NCBI GenBank assembly: GCA_945861535.1
Contig: CAMAUZ010000019.1
Coordinates: 34,406 to 98,405 of the forward strand
Direction of reading: 5' to 3'
Source of the DNA: Akkermansia muciniphila
GTDB lineage: Bacteria > Verrucomicrobiota > Verrucomicrobiia > Limisphaerales > BJHT01
DNA: 64,000 nucleotides
Under the pieces are notes generated by a model. The model was given only the letters and a program-made list of their open reading frames with translations. It was not told the origin of the DNA and searched no databases. The first letter of the stretch is position 1, and the number at the start of each line of letters is the position of its first letter. The position numbers were made by a program, and so were the translations under genes. Positions 53,081 to 63,272 of the stretch are shown piece by piece.

Positions 53081-53132
53081 GGATTGTATGCAATCCGCGC
53101 TTGCGGTGTCACGTTTGGATATTGTATGCAAT
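53081..53132. promoter_or_regulatory. Twin GntR-type operators and GntR-gene promoter
   Basis: Operator 1 (53081-53096, GGATTGTATGCAATCC) and operator 2 (53121-53132, ATTGTATGCAAT) share the core ATTGTATGCAAT; centres are 38 bp apart. On the minus strand GTGACA (53112-53107, one base from TTGACA) and TACAAT (53088-53083) are separated by 18 bp, a good promoter, with the -10 box inside operator 1. This fits autorepression. Confidence 0.6.
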
Positions 53133-53245
53133 TTGGGGTGAATCAAATCGGCACCCATTCCGGCGGCTTGACCGGCTCGTTACCGCGGCCCGCGGCTGGA
53201 TCGGTTGCCAAGCACGATGCCATGCCGCTTAATCTCCTCCTTGCC

Positions 53246-56047
53246 ATGACTTCCCAGCTTCATCGTCGGCTCGTATGCCTCATGGTCCTGGTCGGGGCGG
53301 GCGCGGTGGACGCGGCGACGCCGGGCGACCCGGCGTTCTTCGCGACCCAGGTGCGGCCCATCCTGGCGGCGCACTGTTTCGACTGTCACGGCGAGGACAC
53401 CCAGAAGAACAAGCTGCGGCTGGACACCGCGGTGGGAATTTTGCGGGGCGGGGAGTCCGGCGAACCGCTGCTCGTTAAAGGGGCCAGCGCCGAGAGTTAC
53501 CTCATCAGGCGGGTGACGGCGGAGAATCCCAAGGTGGTCATGCCGCCCAAGGGCAAACGGCTGACGGGCGAACAGGTGGCGGTGCTGCGGGCGTGGATCG
53601 ATGCGGGTGCGAAGGTGCCGGGCGAGGAAGCCGCCGCCGCGTCGCTGCGACTCAAGACGGACCATTGGTCGTTCCAGCCGGTGAAGCGGCCCATCGTGGC
53701 ACCGCGCGGCGGGGAGATTGATGCGCTGGTGCTGGCGAAGTTGCGGGCGGCGGGGTTGACGCCCTCATCCGCGGCGGACCGGGCGACGCTGATTCGCCGG
53801 GTATATCTCGTGATGCACGGGATGCCGCCGACGCCGCACGAGGTGAACGACTTCGTGAACGATACGAAGCCGGAGGCGTATGCGCGGCTGGTGGACCGCG
53901 TGCTGGCCAGCCCACGTTACGGCGAGCGCTGGGCGCGGCACTGGATGGATGTGGTGCGCTACGCCGATTCGAATGGTTTCGAAACCAACCGCGAGCGCAA
54001 GACGGCCTATCATTATCGCGACTACCTCATCGCGTCGCTGAACGCGGACAAGCCGTATGACCGGTTCATCAAAGAGCAAATCGCCGGCGACGCGTTGGGG
54101 GCGGACGCGGCCACGGGTTTTCTCGTCGCCGGGCCGCACGACATCGTGAAAAGCCCGGACATCAACCTCACGCTCATGCAGCGGCAGGATGAACTGGCGG
54201 ACATGGTGAACACCACGGGCACCGCCTTCCTCGGCCTCACGATGGGCTGCGCGCGCTGTCACAACCACAAGTTCGACCCCATTTTGCAGAAGGATTATTA
54301 CGCCATGCAGGCCGTCTTCGCGGGCGTGAGCCATGGGGAACGCGAGTTGCGCGAAAAGAGTGACGTCGGCACCCGGGACGTGGTGGTCGCCCTGAAAGCC
54401 GAGGAGGAGGCGCAGCAAAAAGCGCTGGAAGCTTTGCGGAAAAAGGCCGTCGCCACCCCCTCGACCGCGGCTCCGTCGGCCAGCCCCGGGAAGCTCCGTC
54501 CGCCGGTGAGTCCGCAGCTCAACGAAGAAGCCTTCGCGGCCATCGAGGCGACCGCGGTCCGTTTCACCATTCTCGCCGCGACCGGCGGGCAGCCGTGTCT
54601 GGACGAACTGGAGGTTTACGATGCGGCCGGCCAAAACGTCGCGTTGGCGTCGAAGGGCGCGAAGGCCAGCGCCTCCGGCACGCTCCCTGGCCACGCCCTC
54701 CACAAGCTGGAGCACATCAATGACGGCAAGGTCGGCAACGCGCGTAGTTGGATTTCCGACACCAGCGGCACGGGCTGGGTGCAGATTGATTTCCCGAACC
54801 CGACCCGCATCCAACGCATCGTGTGGAGCCGGGACCGCGAGGGCAATTACCGGGACCGGCTCGCGACTCACTACCGCATCGAAGCCGCCGCGCAGCCGGG
54901 TCAGTGGCAGACCATCGCCAGTTCCGAAAACCGGCGCGCCCCCGGTGGCAAAGTCGCGCCGGAGGACGCCCTGGCGCGCCTCCCGGAAGCTGACGCCGTC
55001 GAGGCCCGCAAGCTCCAGGCCAGCCTCGCGACGCTGAAAACGCGGCTGGCCAAAGCCACCGAAAATGCCTGGGTCGGCCGGTTCAAAGCCCGCCCCGAGC
55101 GCACCCATCGCCTCTATCGCGGTGAACCCCTGCAGAAGCGCGAAGTCGTCGCACCCGATGCGCTGACCGTGCTGGGCACGCTCGGGCTGGACTTGGATGA
55201 ACCCGAGCAGAACCGTCGTGTGCGCCTGGCGGAGTGGATTGCCAGCGCGGAGAACCCCCTGACGGCGCGCGTGCTCGTGAACCGGCTCTGGCAATACACC
55301 TTCGGCACCGGGCTCGTGGACACCCCGAGCGACTTCGGTGCGAATGGCACGCGCCCCACGCACCCGGAGTTGCTCGACTGGCTGGCGGATGAGTTCGTGA
55401 AAAGCGGCTGGTCCATCAAGCACATGCAGCGGCTCCTCCTGCTCTCGGCAACCTTCCAGCAATCATCCGCGCCGCGCGGCGAGGCCGCGCAGGTGGACGC
55501 CGATGGCCGCCTGCTCTGGCGCTTCCCGCCGCGACGATTGGAGGCCGAGGCCATTCGCGACAGCATGTTGGCCGTGTCGGGAGCGCTGGATTTGAAAATG
55601 GGCGGCCCGGGTTTCTACCTCATGGATGTCGTCGTCGAAAACGTGATGCACTACTTCCCCAAGGAAAAATTCACGCCCGCGGAGTTTCGCCGGATGGTGT
55701 ACCAGTTCCGCATCCGGCAGACGACCGACAGCGTCTTCGGTTCGCTGGACTGTCCCGACGGCGGCTCGGTGATGCCCAAACGCAGCCGCTCCAACACGCC
55801 GCTCCAGGCGCTCAACCTGTTCAACAGCACCTTCATCACCGAGCAGGCGGACCTCCTCGCGAAACGGCTGCGCGCCGAGGCGGGCGAAACTCCCGAGGCG
55901 CAGACCGGACTGGCGTTTCGCCTGTTCTACGCGCGGCCGCCGGATGCTTTTGAGCAGCGCGCAGCCGCTGCGCTGATTCGCGAACACGGCCTGCCGTCCT
56001 TCGCCCGGGCGCTCTTTAACACGAGCGAGTTCCTCTTCGTTTTCTAA
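53246..56047 (+). CDS. Exported DUF1549/DUF1553 protein with N-terminal PSCyt1-like motif
   Basis: A 933-residue protein of the planctomycete/verrucomicrobial 'PSD1' type. Signal peptide [18 protein letters not shown], then a cytochrome-like domain with CFDCH (heme-type CxxCH, about residue 43) in [23 protein letters not shown]1549 follows ([42 protein letters not shown]), a second CxxCH in [14 protein letters not shown], a carbohydrate-binding-like insert (about 400-560), then DUF1553 ([56 protein letters not shown]). Probably a periplasmic redox or polysaccharide-associated protein; function unproven. Another ATG at 53222 is possible. Operon with the next gene (10 bp gap). Confidence 0.9.
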   Translation: MTSQLHRRLVCLMVLVGAGAVDAATPGDPAFFATQVRPILAAHCFDCHGEDTQKNKLRLDTAVGILRGGESGEPLLVKGASAESYLIRRVTAENPKVVMPPKGKRLTGEQVAVLRAWIDAGAKVPGEEAAAASLRLKTDHWSFQPVKRPIVAPRGGEIDALVLAKLRAAGLTPSSAADRATLIRRVYLVMHGMPPTPHEVNDFVNDTKPEAYARLVDRVLASPRYGERWARHWMDVVRYADSNGFETNRERKTAYHYRDYLIASLNADKPYDRFIKEQIAGDALGADAATGFLVAGPHDIVKSPDINLTLMQRQDELADMVNTTGTAFLGLTMGCARCHNHKFDPILQKDYYAMQAVFAGVSHGERELREKSDVGTRDVVVALKAEEEAQQKALEALRKKAVATPSTAAPSASPGKLRPPVSPQLNEEAFAAIEATAVRFTILAATGGQPCLDELEVYDAAGQNVALASKGAKASASGTLPGHALHKLEHINDGKVGNARSWISDTSGTGWVQIDFPNPTRIQRIVWSRDREGNYRDRLATHYRIEAAAQPGQWQTIASSENRRAPGGKVAPEDALARLPEADAVEARKLQASLATLKTRLAKATENAWVGRFKARPERTHRLYRGEPLQKREVVAPDALTVLGTLGLDLDEPEQNRRVRLAEWIASAENPLTARVLVNRLWQYTFGTGLVDTPSDFGANGTRPTHPELLDWLADEFVKSGWSIKHMQRLLLLSATFQQSSAPRGEAAQVDADGRLLWRFPPRRLEAEAIRDSMLAVSGALDLKMGGPGFYLMDVVVENVMHYFPKEKFTPAEFRRMVYQFRIRQTTDSVFGSLDCPDGGSVMPKRSRSNTPLQALNLFNSTFITEQADLLAKRLRAEAGETPEAQTGLAFRLFYARPPDAFEQRAAAALIREHGLPSFARALFNTSEFLFVF

Positions 56048-56057
56048 AAGGCACGTC

Positions 56058-57521
56058 ATGCACCCCTTCCTAAATCGCCGCAACTTCCTGGCCCACACCG
56101 CCACCGGCCTCGGCGGCATCGCGCTGGCGCAACTGCTCGGTCGCGACGCCGGCGCGGCCACCGGGCCGATTCGTCCGCCGGTGAACCCCGCCAACCCGAA
56201 CGCCCCGCGCGCCACGCACTTCGCGCCCCAGGCAAAGCGGGTGCTCATGATTTTCTGCTCGGGCGCGGTGAGCCAGGTGGACACGTTTGATTACAAGCCC
56301 GCGCTGATCAAACGCCACGGCCAGCCGCTGCCCGGTGCGGAGGGGCTGGTCACGTTTCAAGGCGCGCAGGGAAACCTGAACCAAAGCCCGTGGGAATTCC
56401 GCCCGCGCGGACAGTGCGGCAAAATGGTCTCCGACCTCGTGCCGCACCTCGGCGCGCTCGCCGACGAGATGTGCTTCATCCATTCGCTCACCGGCAAAAC
56501 CAACACCCACGGACCCGGGGAAAACTTCATGGCCACCGGCTTCACCCTCGACGGCTTTCCCAGCATGGGCGCGTGGACGACCTACGCGCTCGGCAGCGAG
56601 AACGACACGCTGCCCGCCTACGTCGCCATCCCCGACCCGCGCGGCGCACCGCAGTCCGCCGGGAATTTCTGGGGCCCCGGATTTCTCCCCGCCGCGTTCC
56701 AGGGCACCGACTTCAACGCCACCCAACCGCTGCGCAATCTCGCGCGTCCGGCGGCCTTTTCGCCCGCGACCGACCGCGCCACCCGCGACTTCATCGGCGC
56801 GTTGAACCGCCATCATCTCGAGCGTTTCCCCGGCGACTCAGAACTCGCCGCGCGCATTTCCAGCTACGAACTCGCCGCGCGGATGCAGCTCTCGGTGCCG
56901 GAGGTGGCGGACATTTCCTCCGAGCCCGCGCATGTTTTGAAGCTGTACGGCGCCGACCAGGCGGGCAATCCGGTGAAGGATCTGAAGGCCGCCTACGCCC
57001 GCAACTGCATCCTCGCCCGCCGCCTCGTGGAGAAAGGCGTGCGCTTCGTGCAACTCTTCAACGGCGCGTATCAGACGGGCGGCGAAGGCGTGAGCAACTG
57101 GGACGGCCACAAATCCCTCCAGCCGCAATACCTCAAGCACGGCGAAGTCATGGACCAGCCCACCGCCGCCTTGCTCGCTGACCTCCGGCAGCGCGGCTTG
57201 CTCGAAGACACCCTCGTCGTCTGGTGTACGGAGTTTGGCCGGATGCCCACTTTCCAAAAGGGCGCGAGCGGCCGCGACCACAACCCGAACGGCTTCACCG
57301 CGTGGCTCGCCGGGGCCGGCGTGAAACGCGGTTTCAGCTACGGCGCGACCGACGAATTCGGCTACAAGGCCGTCGAGAACATCGCCACCGTTTACGACTT
57401 CCACGCCACCATCCTCGATCTCCTCGGCCTGAATCACGAGCGCCTCAGCTTTTATCACAACGGCATTGAACGGCGGCTCACCGATGTCCACGGGCACGTC
57501 ATCCGGGAGTTGCTCGCGTAA
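56058..57521 (+). CDS. Tat-exported DUF1501 protein, partner of the DUF1549/1553 protein
   Basis: A 487-residue protein. The Tat signal is [20 protein letters not shown]. The domain shows [104 protein letters not shown] and [27 protein letters not shown]. This is the longer DUF1501 type that always follows a DUF1549/1553 gene, as it does here. The pair is expected to act together outside the cytoplasm; the reaction is unknown. Confidence 0.92.
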   Translation: MHPFLNRRNFLAHTATGLGGIALAQLLGRDAGAATGPIRPPVNPANPNAPRATHFAPQAKRVLMIFCSGAVSQVDTFDYKPALIKRHGQPLPGAEGLVTFQGAQGNLNQSPWEFRPRGQCGKMVSDLVPHLGALADEMCFIHSLTGKTNTHGPGENFMATGFTLDGFPSMGAWTTYALGSENDTLPAYVAIPDPRGAPQSAGNFWGPGFLPAAFQGTDFNATQPLRNLARPAAFSPATDRATRDFIGALNRHHLERFPGDSELAARISSYELAARMQLSVPEVADISSEPAHVLKLYGADQAGNPVKDLKAAYARNCILARRLVEKGVRFVQLFNGAYQTGGEGVSNWDGHKSLQPQYLKHGEVMDQPTAALLADLRQRGLLEDTLVVWCTEFGRMPTFQKGASGRDHNPNGFTAWLAGAGVKRGFSYGATDEFGYKAVENIATVYDFHATILDLLGLNHERLSFYHNGIERRLTDVHGHVIRELLA

Positions 57522-57975
57522 GGCCGTTGCGGGCCGACGGTCGCACCTCATCCGCCGCACCGGAGCGCGGCCGTCACCGGCCGCAGCGGCCTCCGCCAGC
57601 ACGAGGGCGTTGGAATAATCCGAAACCCGCACTCCGCTGGTACGCTGCTGCGCCCGAGGACGGGCGCACTCCGCCGCCGCACCGGAGCGCGGCCGTCCCC
57701 GGCCGCAGCGGCGTCCGACCGCACGAGCGCGTTGGAATAATCCGGAACCCGCACTCCGCCGGCACGTCGCCGCGCCCGAGACCGGTGCCCCCGCTTCGGC
57801 GCATGGCTCGAACCCGCGTGATCCATCCATCCATCCATCCGCTCATCCGTCCATCCGTCCGTCCATCGGCTCCGCGCAGTGCCCGCGGACGTTTTCCAGT
57901 CACGAAACTTTTGACGGGCGCGCACCGGACGCCCAGATTCGCCCGCAAATCTCCGGAGCCAACTTTTCCAAATTT
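57522..57975. repeat. Tandem 122-bp repeat and an ATCC microsatellite
   Basis: Copy 1 (from about 57552) and copy 2 (from about 57674) share GCACCGGAGCGCGGCCGTC.. CCGGCCGCAGCGGC, GCGTTGGAATAATCCG and AACCCGCACTCCGC with about 90% identity by eye. At 57820-57872 ATCC/GTCC units (ATCCATCCATCCATCCATCC) form a short microsatellite. The gap separates the DUF1501 gene from the giant secreted protein; no gene is visible. Confidence 0.75.
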
Positions 57976-60900
57976 ATGAACCTGAAATTTTTCACGAGCT
58001 TTCACGGCGGGCGGCGCGCGGCGGTAGTGGCGGGGTTGTTGGTGTTGTTCACCGTGGACGCGCTGGCGCAGGCCCCGCCGGTGGTGCGGCGCGCCACGGG
58101 GTTGCGCCCGCCGACGGCGGCCGAGCAGGCATGGATGGATGAGAACTGGACCAAGGTGGGCGCGGTGCAGTTGAACCAGCTCGGCGTGGAACGCGTGAAC
58201 ACGGAGCGGCGCATTCGCGGCCAGGCCGCGCTGCCGTTGACCGCCGTGCCGCTCGGGACCGAGGTGCGGCCGTGGAGCCGTTTCCAAACGCAGGCGGTGG
58301 GCGACAATGGCGCGCTGCCGCCGGCGGTGGACAACAGCACGCTGCCGTCGTTCCCGCCCGTGCGCAGCCAGGGGAGCATCGGTTCCTGCGCGTCCTTTTC
58401 CACGACCTACTATGTCGGCACGCACATGCTCGGCCTGGCGCGCGGGTGGAACAACAAGAACAACGACAACACCACCAAGCTCTCGCCGAAGTTCACGTAC
58501 GCGATGGTCAACGACGGCGAGGACCAAGGCTCGTGGTTCACCGAGACCATCGAGGTGCTGCGGCGGCACGGCAGCCCGTCGTGGGCGGACTGGCCGTACA
58601 GCGGCGTCAACACCCCGAGCAGTTATCGCGAGTGGGCGCGCACCGCGCCGGTGTGGCGCAACGCCGTGAACTCGCGCATGGGGGACTCGGGCGTGGTGCA
58701 GGGCGTCCACACGGCGGCGGGTTTGCAGAATCTGAAGCGGCTGCTGGCCAATGGCTACGCGCTGCTCTTCGCGACCGATGTCTACGGCTGGCAGGAGGTC
58801 ACCGTGGCCAATGATCCCGGCACGACGGCGGATGACCCCTTCGCCGGCGAACGCGCGGTCAGCTACATCCAAGCCGAAAGCAGCGGCCACGCGATGACGG
58901 TGGTGGGCTACAACGACGATCTGTGGATCGACATCAACAAGAACGGCGTGGTGGATCCCGGCGAAAAAGGGGCGGTGAAGATTTGCAACTCGTGGGGCAC
59001 CGACTGGGGGAACGACGGGTTCATGTGGCTAGCGTACGACGCGTTGCGGACCACGACGGCGGTGGCCGGGGTGACCGGGCAGGTGAATCGTGCGCCCGGC
59101 TCGCTCGGTTCGAACCGGACACCGTGGTGGTACAATTCGGCCTACTATTTCACCGCCCGTCCGGCGTACACCCCGCGGCTGCTCGGGCAGTTCACCTTGA
59201 GCCACAAATACCGCGCGCAACTGCGGGTGCGCGTCGGCGTGTCGGCCACCAGCACCACCACGCCCACCACGTATTTCCAGCCGGGCGCGCTGCAGGATCA
59301 GGGCGGCGCGTTCGCCTTCGATGGCACCACGACCGCGGGCAGCGGGACATTCGTGTTCGATCTGTCAGACCTCGCGGCCAGCGGGGCAAGGCGCTACTAC
59401 CTTGAGGTGTCGGACACCGCGTCCGGCGACGCCGCGGGTGTGTCGGATTTTCGCCTGACCGATGCGACCGGGCTGATGCTGGCGGTGGCGACGACCGGCC
59501 TGCCGGGGACGGCGGATAATTCCACCACGCGGGCCTTCGTGGACTACGGGCTGAACGCGCCGGTGATCACCAGCGCCACGAGCACGAACGGCACGGTGGG
59601 ACGCGCCTTCAGCTTCACGGTGGTGGCGGCTGGCGCGACGAGTTTTGGCGCGACCGGTTTGCCGGCGGGGCTGGGGATAACGGCCGGCAGCGGCGTGATT
59701 GCGGGCACGCCGACGCAGGCGGGAACCTTCGCGGTCGCGTTGACAGCGACCAGCGCCACGGGCACCGGGAACGGCGGCCTGACCATCACGATCAACGCGG
59801 GCGGCCTCGTGAGCGCACCGGGCATCACCAGTCCCACGACGGCCGGCGGCACGGTGGGCGTGGCGTTTTCCTACGGCATCACCGCGAGCAACGCGCCCAC
59901 CAGCTTCGGCGCGAGCGGCCTGCCCGCGGGGCTGAGCGTGGACGCGGGCACCGGTGCCATCTCGGGAATTCCCACCGCGGCGGGCTCGTTCACGGTGACC
60001 TTGTCCGCCGCCAATGCCGGTGGCACCGGCCAGCGCGACCTGGCACTCACGATCAATCCCCCCGCGCTCACCGTCCCTGTGATCACGAGCGCCACGACGG
60101 CGAGCGTAAATGCCGACAGCCCGTTCAGCTACCGCATCACGGCAAGCAACAGCCCGACGAGTTTCGGCGCGACCGGCCTGCCGACGGAACTGACGGTCAA
60201 TGCCGCCAACGGCCAGATCACCGGCACGCCATCGTTGGCGCGGCAATATTCCGTCACGCTGAGCGCCGCCAACGCGAGCGGCACCGGCTATCAAAACCTC
60301 ACGCTGACCGTCTTGGGCGACAGCAGTTTCGGCCCGGCCAACGACAACTTCGCCAATCGCGCCGCCCTCGTCGGGACCAATCTCAGCGCCACCGGCGGCA
60401 CCGCCAACGCCACCGCGCAACCCGGCGAACCCCCGCACGCCGGCACCAACGCCCCCGCCAAATCCATCTGGTGGACGTGGACCGCCCCGGCCTCCGGCGT
60501 GGTGACGCTGAGCACGGTGGGCAGCACCTTCGACACGTTGCTCGCGGTTTACACCGGCGAGGCCGTGACCAACCTCACATCGGTCGCGGCCAATGATGAC
60601 GCGGGTGGTCAGCGCACCAGCCAGCTCACTTTCAACGCCGCGGTCGGCGTGGCGTACCAAATCGCGGTGGATGGTTTCGGCGGCACGTCCGGCGACGCGG
60701 TGTTGAATCTCTCGCTCGTCGGCGGCAGCGCGGCCCCGGTCAATGACACCTTCGCCAACGCCCTCGCGCTCACCGGCGCCAACGCGAGCACCACCGGCCG
60801 CAACACCGGGGCGTCGGCCCAGGCCGGCGAACCCGCGCACGCCGGCTTGGCGGCGACCAATTCGGTGTGGTGGACATGGACGGCCCCGGCTTCCGGCGGT

Positions 60901-63021
60901 GTGACGGTGAGCACGGTGGGCAGTGATTTTGACACGGTGCTCGCGGTTTACACCGGCGCGTCGGTGAACGCGCTGACACCCGTGGCCGACGACGATCAGA
61001 GCGGCGGCGACAACACCAGCCTGCTGAATTTCACCGCCGTCGCGGGCACCACCTATCGCCTCGCGGTGGATGGCTATCAGAGTGCGGCGGGAAATATCGT
61101 GCTGAATCTGGCGCCGGGCGGCGGCGCTCCGGGCAACGATAATTTTGCCGCCGCGACGGTGCTCACCGGAGCCACCGTGACCACGAGCGGCGCCAACACG
61201 AATGCGACCGCCGAGGCGGACGAGCCGGCGCACGCGGGATCGGTGGCGACCCGGTCGCTGTGGTGGGCGTGGACCGCGCCACTCACCGGGCCGGTGCAGG
61301 TGGACACCGTCGGCAGCAGCTTCGACACGGTGCTGGGAATCTACACCGGCACCGTGGTGGGCAGCCTGACGACCGTGGCCAGCGATGATGACAGCGCCGG
61401 CAACCGCACGAGCAAGGCGCTGTTCAACGCGACCAGCGGGACGGTTTATCGCATCGCCGTGGATGGCTTTTTCGGGACGGCGGGCACCGTGGCGTTGCAG
61501 ATTGCGGTGACAGGCACGGCGCCGGCCAACGACAACTTCGCCAACCGGATCGTGCTTACCGGTGCGGATTTCTCCACCACTGCGGTGAACCTGAATGCCA
61601 CGGCGGAGAGCGGCGAACCGGCCCACGCCGGCACGCCCGCCGCGAAATCGCTGTGGTGGCGCTGGACTGCGCCGAGCGCCGGGCGCGTCGAGATCCGCAC
61701 CACCGGCAGCAGCATCAACACCCGGCTCGCCATTTACACCGGCACGGCGGTGAACGCGCTGACCGCGGTCGTGGCGAACAACGACGAACCGGGCGCGGTG
61801 GCGTTCACCGCCGCGGCGGGCACGACCTATCAGATCGCGGTGGACGGCTTCAACGGCGCGGCGGGCGATATCGTGCTGACGGGCGCGCTCGCGGCCAACG
61901 TCCTGTACGCGACGGATTTCGAGACGTTTCTGCCGGGGGCCGGCACTTTGGTCGGCTACGACGACTGGCTGGGACTCAACGATGAAGGCGGCGTGTCGGG
62001 GATCGTGAGTGCGTACGGCGGACGCGCGGGCTACCTCGGTTACAATCGCCCGAGCAATGCGACTGGGTACGTGCTCGTTTACCGCCCGGTGAATTTTGCG
62101 CCGGTGGCGCAAGGCCGGCCGATCGTGAATTTCTCGGTCGATCTCGAGGTGATCGATTCCACGACCGCCCGCTACGACAAATTCTCCGTGGACGTTTACA
62201 ACCGCGCCGGGCAATACCTCGCGGCCATCGTGTTGGACAACGCCAACCTCCGCATCCTCCGCGAGGATGGCAGCGGCGGCACGGCGGTGAACACCGGCAT
62301 CCGGTTTGCCAACAGCCGGAAATCCGCCCTGGCCTTCAGCATCAACTACACAGCCAACACCTGGTCCGCGGCGCTGGATGACACGCCCCTCTTCAGCAAC
62401 GCACCCTTCACCGCCAGCGGCAATACGCTCGACCTCGGCGAGGTGGTTCCCGCCTGGCGCATCAACAACTCCGCCGCGCCGGGTGACAACTATCTCATCT
62501 TCGACAACTACATCCTCTCCGCCATCCCCACGACCTCGGCCCCGATCATTACCGAAGACCCGCTGCCACTGAGCGTGACCATCGGCGGGCTGGCCGTGTT
62601 TGAAGCGGAAGCCGCCGGCACCGGCCCGCTGCGCTTCCAATGGCGCTTCAAAGGTGCCGACCTTCCCGGCCAGACCAACAGCTCACTCAGTCTCCTCAAT
62701 GTGACCACCAACGACGCCGGACTCTACCGCGTCGCCGTGAGTAACTTCGTCGGCTCCGCCCTCAGCCTCGAGGCGCTCCTGACTGTGACACCACCGGTGC
62801 CCAGCGCCATCTTCGGCGCACCCACACTCACCTCCCGCGGCCTGCAGTTCCAAGTGACCGGCACACCCGGCCGCACCTACCGCCTCGAGACCTCGGGCGA
62901 CCTACAGACCTGGACCGAAGTCTCCACCCTCCTCAATCAAAACGGCACCCTCATCCTACTCGATCCCGGCGCGACCAACTCCGTGCGCAAATTCTACCGG
63001 ATGCGCGAGGGGAGTTTTTAG
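57976..63021 (+). CDS. Giant secreted papain-like (C1A) protein with He_PIG, beta-sandwich and Ig repeats
   Basis: A 1681-residue exported protein. Signal peptide 1-32. Papain-like peptidase about 110-370: PPVRSQGSIGSCASFSTTYY (Cys138), SSGHAMTVVGYNDD (His305) and AVKICNSWGTDWGNDGF (Asn338), with the Gln (Q132) of the oxyanion hole; all are intact. Three putative-Ig repeats (He_PIG, about 528-778) follow, then four copies of a domain of about 130 residues (787-1307) each starting NDNFANR/A-like and containing (S)(V/L)WW.WTAP and VST(V)GS.FDT.L..YTG. A concanavalin-like part (about 1310-1515), one Ig domain (1520-1600) and a C-terminal block ending RKFYRMREGSF close it. The peptidase is probably anchored or displayed by the repeats. 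Confidence 0.9.
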   Translation: MNLKFFTSFHGGRRAAVVAGLLVLFTVDALAQAPPVVRRATGLRPPTAAEQAWMDENWTKVGAVQLNQLGVERVNTERRIRGQAALPLTAVPLGTEVRPWSRFQTQAVGDNGALPPAVDNSTLPSFPPVRSQGSIGSCASFSTTYYVGTHMLGLARGWNNKNNDNTTKLSPKFTYAMVNDGEDQGSWFTETIEVLRRHGSPSWADWPYSGVNTPSSYREWARTAPVWRNAVNSRMGDSGVVQGVHTAAGLQNLKRLLANGYALLFATDVYGWQEVTVANDPGTTADDPFAGERAVSYIQAESSGHAMTVVGYNDDLWIDINKNGVVDPGEKGAVKICNSWGTDWGNDGFMWLAYDALRTTTAVAGVTGQVNRAPGSLGSNRTPWWYNSAYYFTARPAYTPRLLGQFTLSHKYRAQLRVRVGVSATSTTTPTTYFQPGALQDQGGAFAFDGTTTAGSGTFVFDLSDLAASGARRYYLEVSDTASGDAAGVSDFRLTDATGLMLAVATTGLPGTADNSTTRAFVDYGLNAPVITSATSTNGTVGRAFSFTVVAAGATSFGATGLPAGLGITAGSGVIAGTPTQAGTFAVALTATSATGTGNGGLTITINAGGLVSAPGITSPTTAGGTVGVAFSYGITASNAPTSFGASGLPAGLSVDAGTGAISGIPTAAGSFTVTLSAANAGGTGQRDLALTINPPALTVPVITSATTASVNADSPFSYRITASNSPTSFGATGLPTELTVNAANGQITGTPSLARQYSVTLSAANASGTGYQNLTLTVLGDSSFGPANDNFANRAALVGTNLSATGGTANATAQPGEPPHAGTNAPAKSIWWTWTAPASGVVTLSTVGSTFDTLLAVYTGEAVTNLTSVAANDDAGGQRTSQLTFNAAVGVAYQIAVDGFGGTSGDAVLNLSLVGGSAAPVNDTFANALALTGANASTTGRNTGASAQAGEPAHAGLAATNSVWWTWTAPASGGVTVSTVGSDFDTVLAVYTGASVNALTPVADDDQSGGDNTSLLNFTAVAGTTYRLAVDGYQSAAGNIVLNLAPGGGAPGNDNFAAATVLTGATVTTSGANTNATAEADEPAHAGSVATRSLWWAWTAPLTGPVQVDTVGSSFDTVLGIYTGTVVGSLTTVASDDDSAGNRTSKALFNATSGTVYRIAVDGFFGTAGTVALQIAVTGTAPANDNFANRIVLTGADFSTTAVNLNATAESGEPAHAGTPAAKSLWWRWTAPSAGRVEIRTTGSSINTRLAIYTGTAVNALTAVVANNDEPGAVAFTAAAGTTYQIAVDGFNGAAGDIVLTGALAANVLYATDFETFLPGAGTLVGYDDWLGLNDEGGVSGIVSAYGGRAGYLGYNRPSNATGYVLVYRPVNFAPVAQGRPIVNFSVDLEVIDSTTARYDKFSVDVYNRAGQYLAAIVLDNANLRILREDGSGGTAVNTGIRFANSRKSALAFSINYTANTWSAALDDTPLFSNAPFTASGNTLDLGEVVPAWRINNSAAPGDNYLIFDNYILSAIPTTSAPIITEDPLPLSVTIGGLAVFEAEAAGTGPLRFQWRFKGADLPGQTNSSLSLLNVTTNDAGLYRVAVSNFVGSALSLEALLTVTPPVPSAIFGAPTLTSRGLQFQVTGTPGRTYRLETSGDLQTWTEVSTLLNQNGTLILLDPGATNSVRKFYRMREGSF

Positions 63022-63126
63022 GAAGAGCAGGGCAGTTTTGGAGAGACCTGAGCGCGGCCATCAGACCGCAGAAGCGTGAGGCCGGGAAAGGGCGCGCAAA
63101 TTTCGGGGCATCCTATTTTCTTGCTG

Positions 63127-63187
63127 CCGATTCCCCATCCCATTAGCACCCGGTTTTGCCGGGTGCTAATGAGAAAGGGAATCGGCT
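63127..63187. repeat. Long hairpin between giant protein and metallopeptidase
   Basis: ATTAGCACCCGG-TTTTG-CCGGGTGCTAAT (63142-63170) is a perfect 12-bp stem; outside it GCCGATTCCC (63127) pairs with GGGAATCGGC (to 63187). There is no T-run after it, so it is not a standard terminator. A family F fragment (GAGCGCGGCCATCAGACCGC, about 63051-63070) lies upstream. Confidence 0.8.
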
Positions 63188-63272
63188 GCGACCCGCTGAA
63201 CTGCACCCTCAGTCCCCACCGACGCGACTTCCCGCTTGCCAGCACACCGCAAGGCCGTCCACTTTCCCCACA

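Noticed and set aside
53765..55462. 565-codon minus-strand open frame
   Set aside because: Exactly antisense to the DUF1549/1553 gene; no domain signal.
59365..62640. 1091-codon minus-strand open frame
   Set aside because: Antisense of the giant secreted protein, composed of G/A/R-rich shadow translation.
63127..63187. Hairpin considered as the terminator of the giant gene
   Set aside because: No T-run follows either side and the loop-stem layout matches the repeat families, so it is listed as a repeat.
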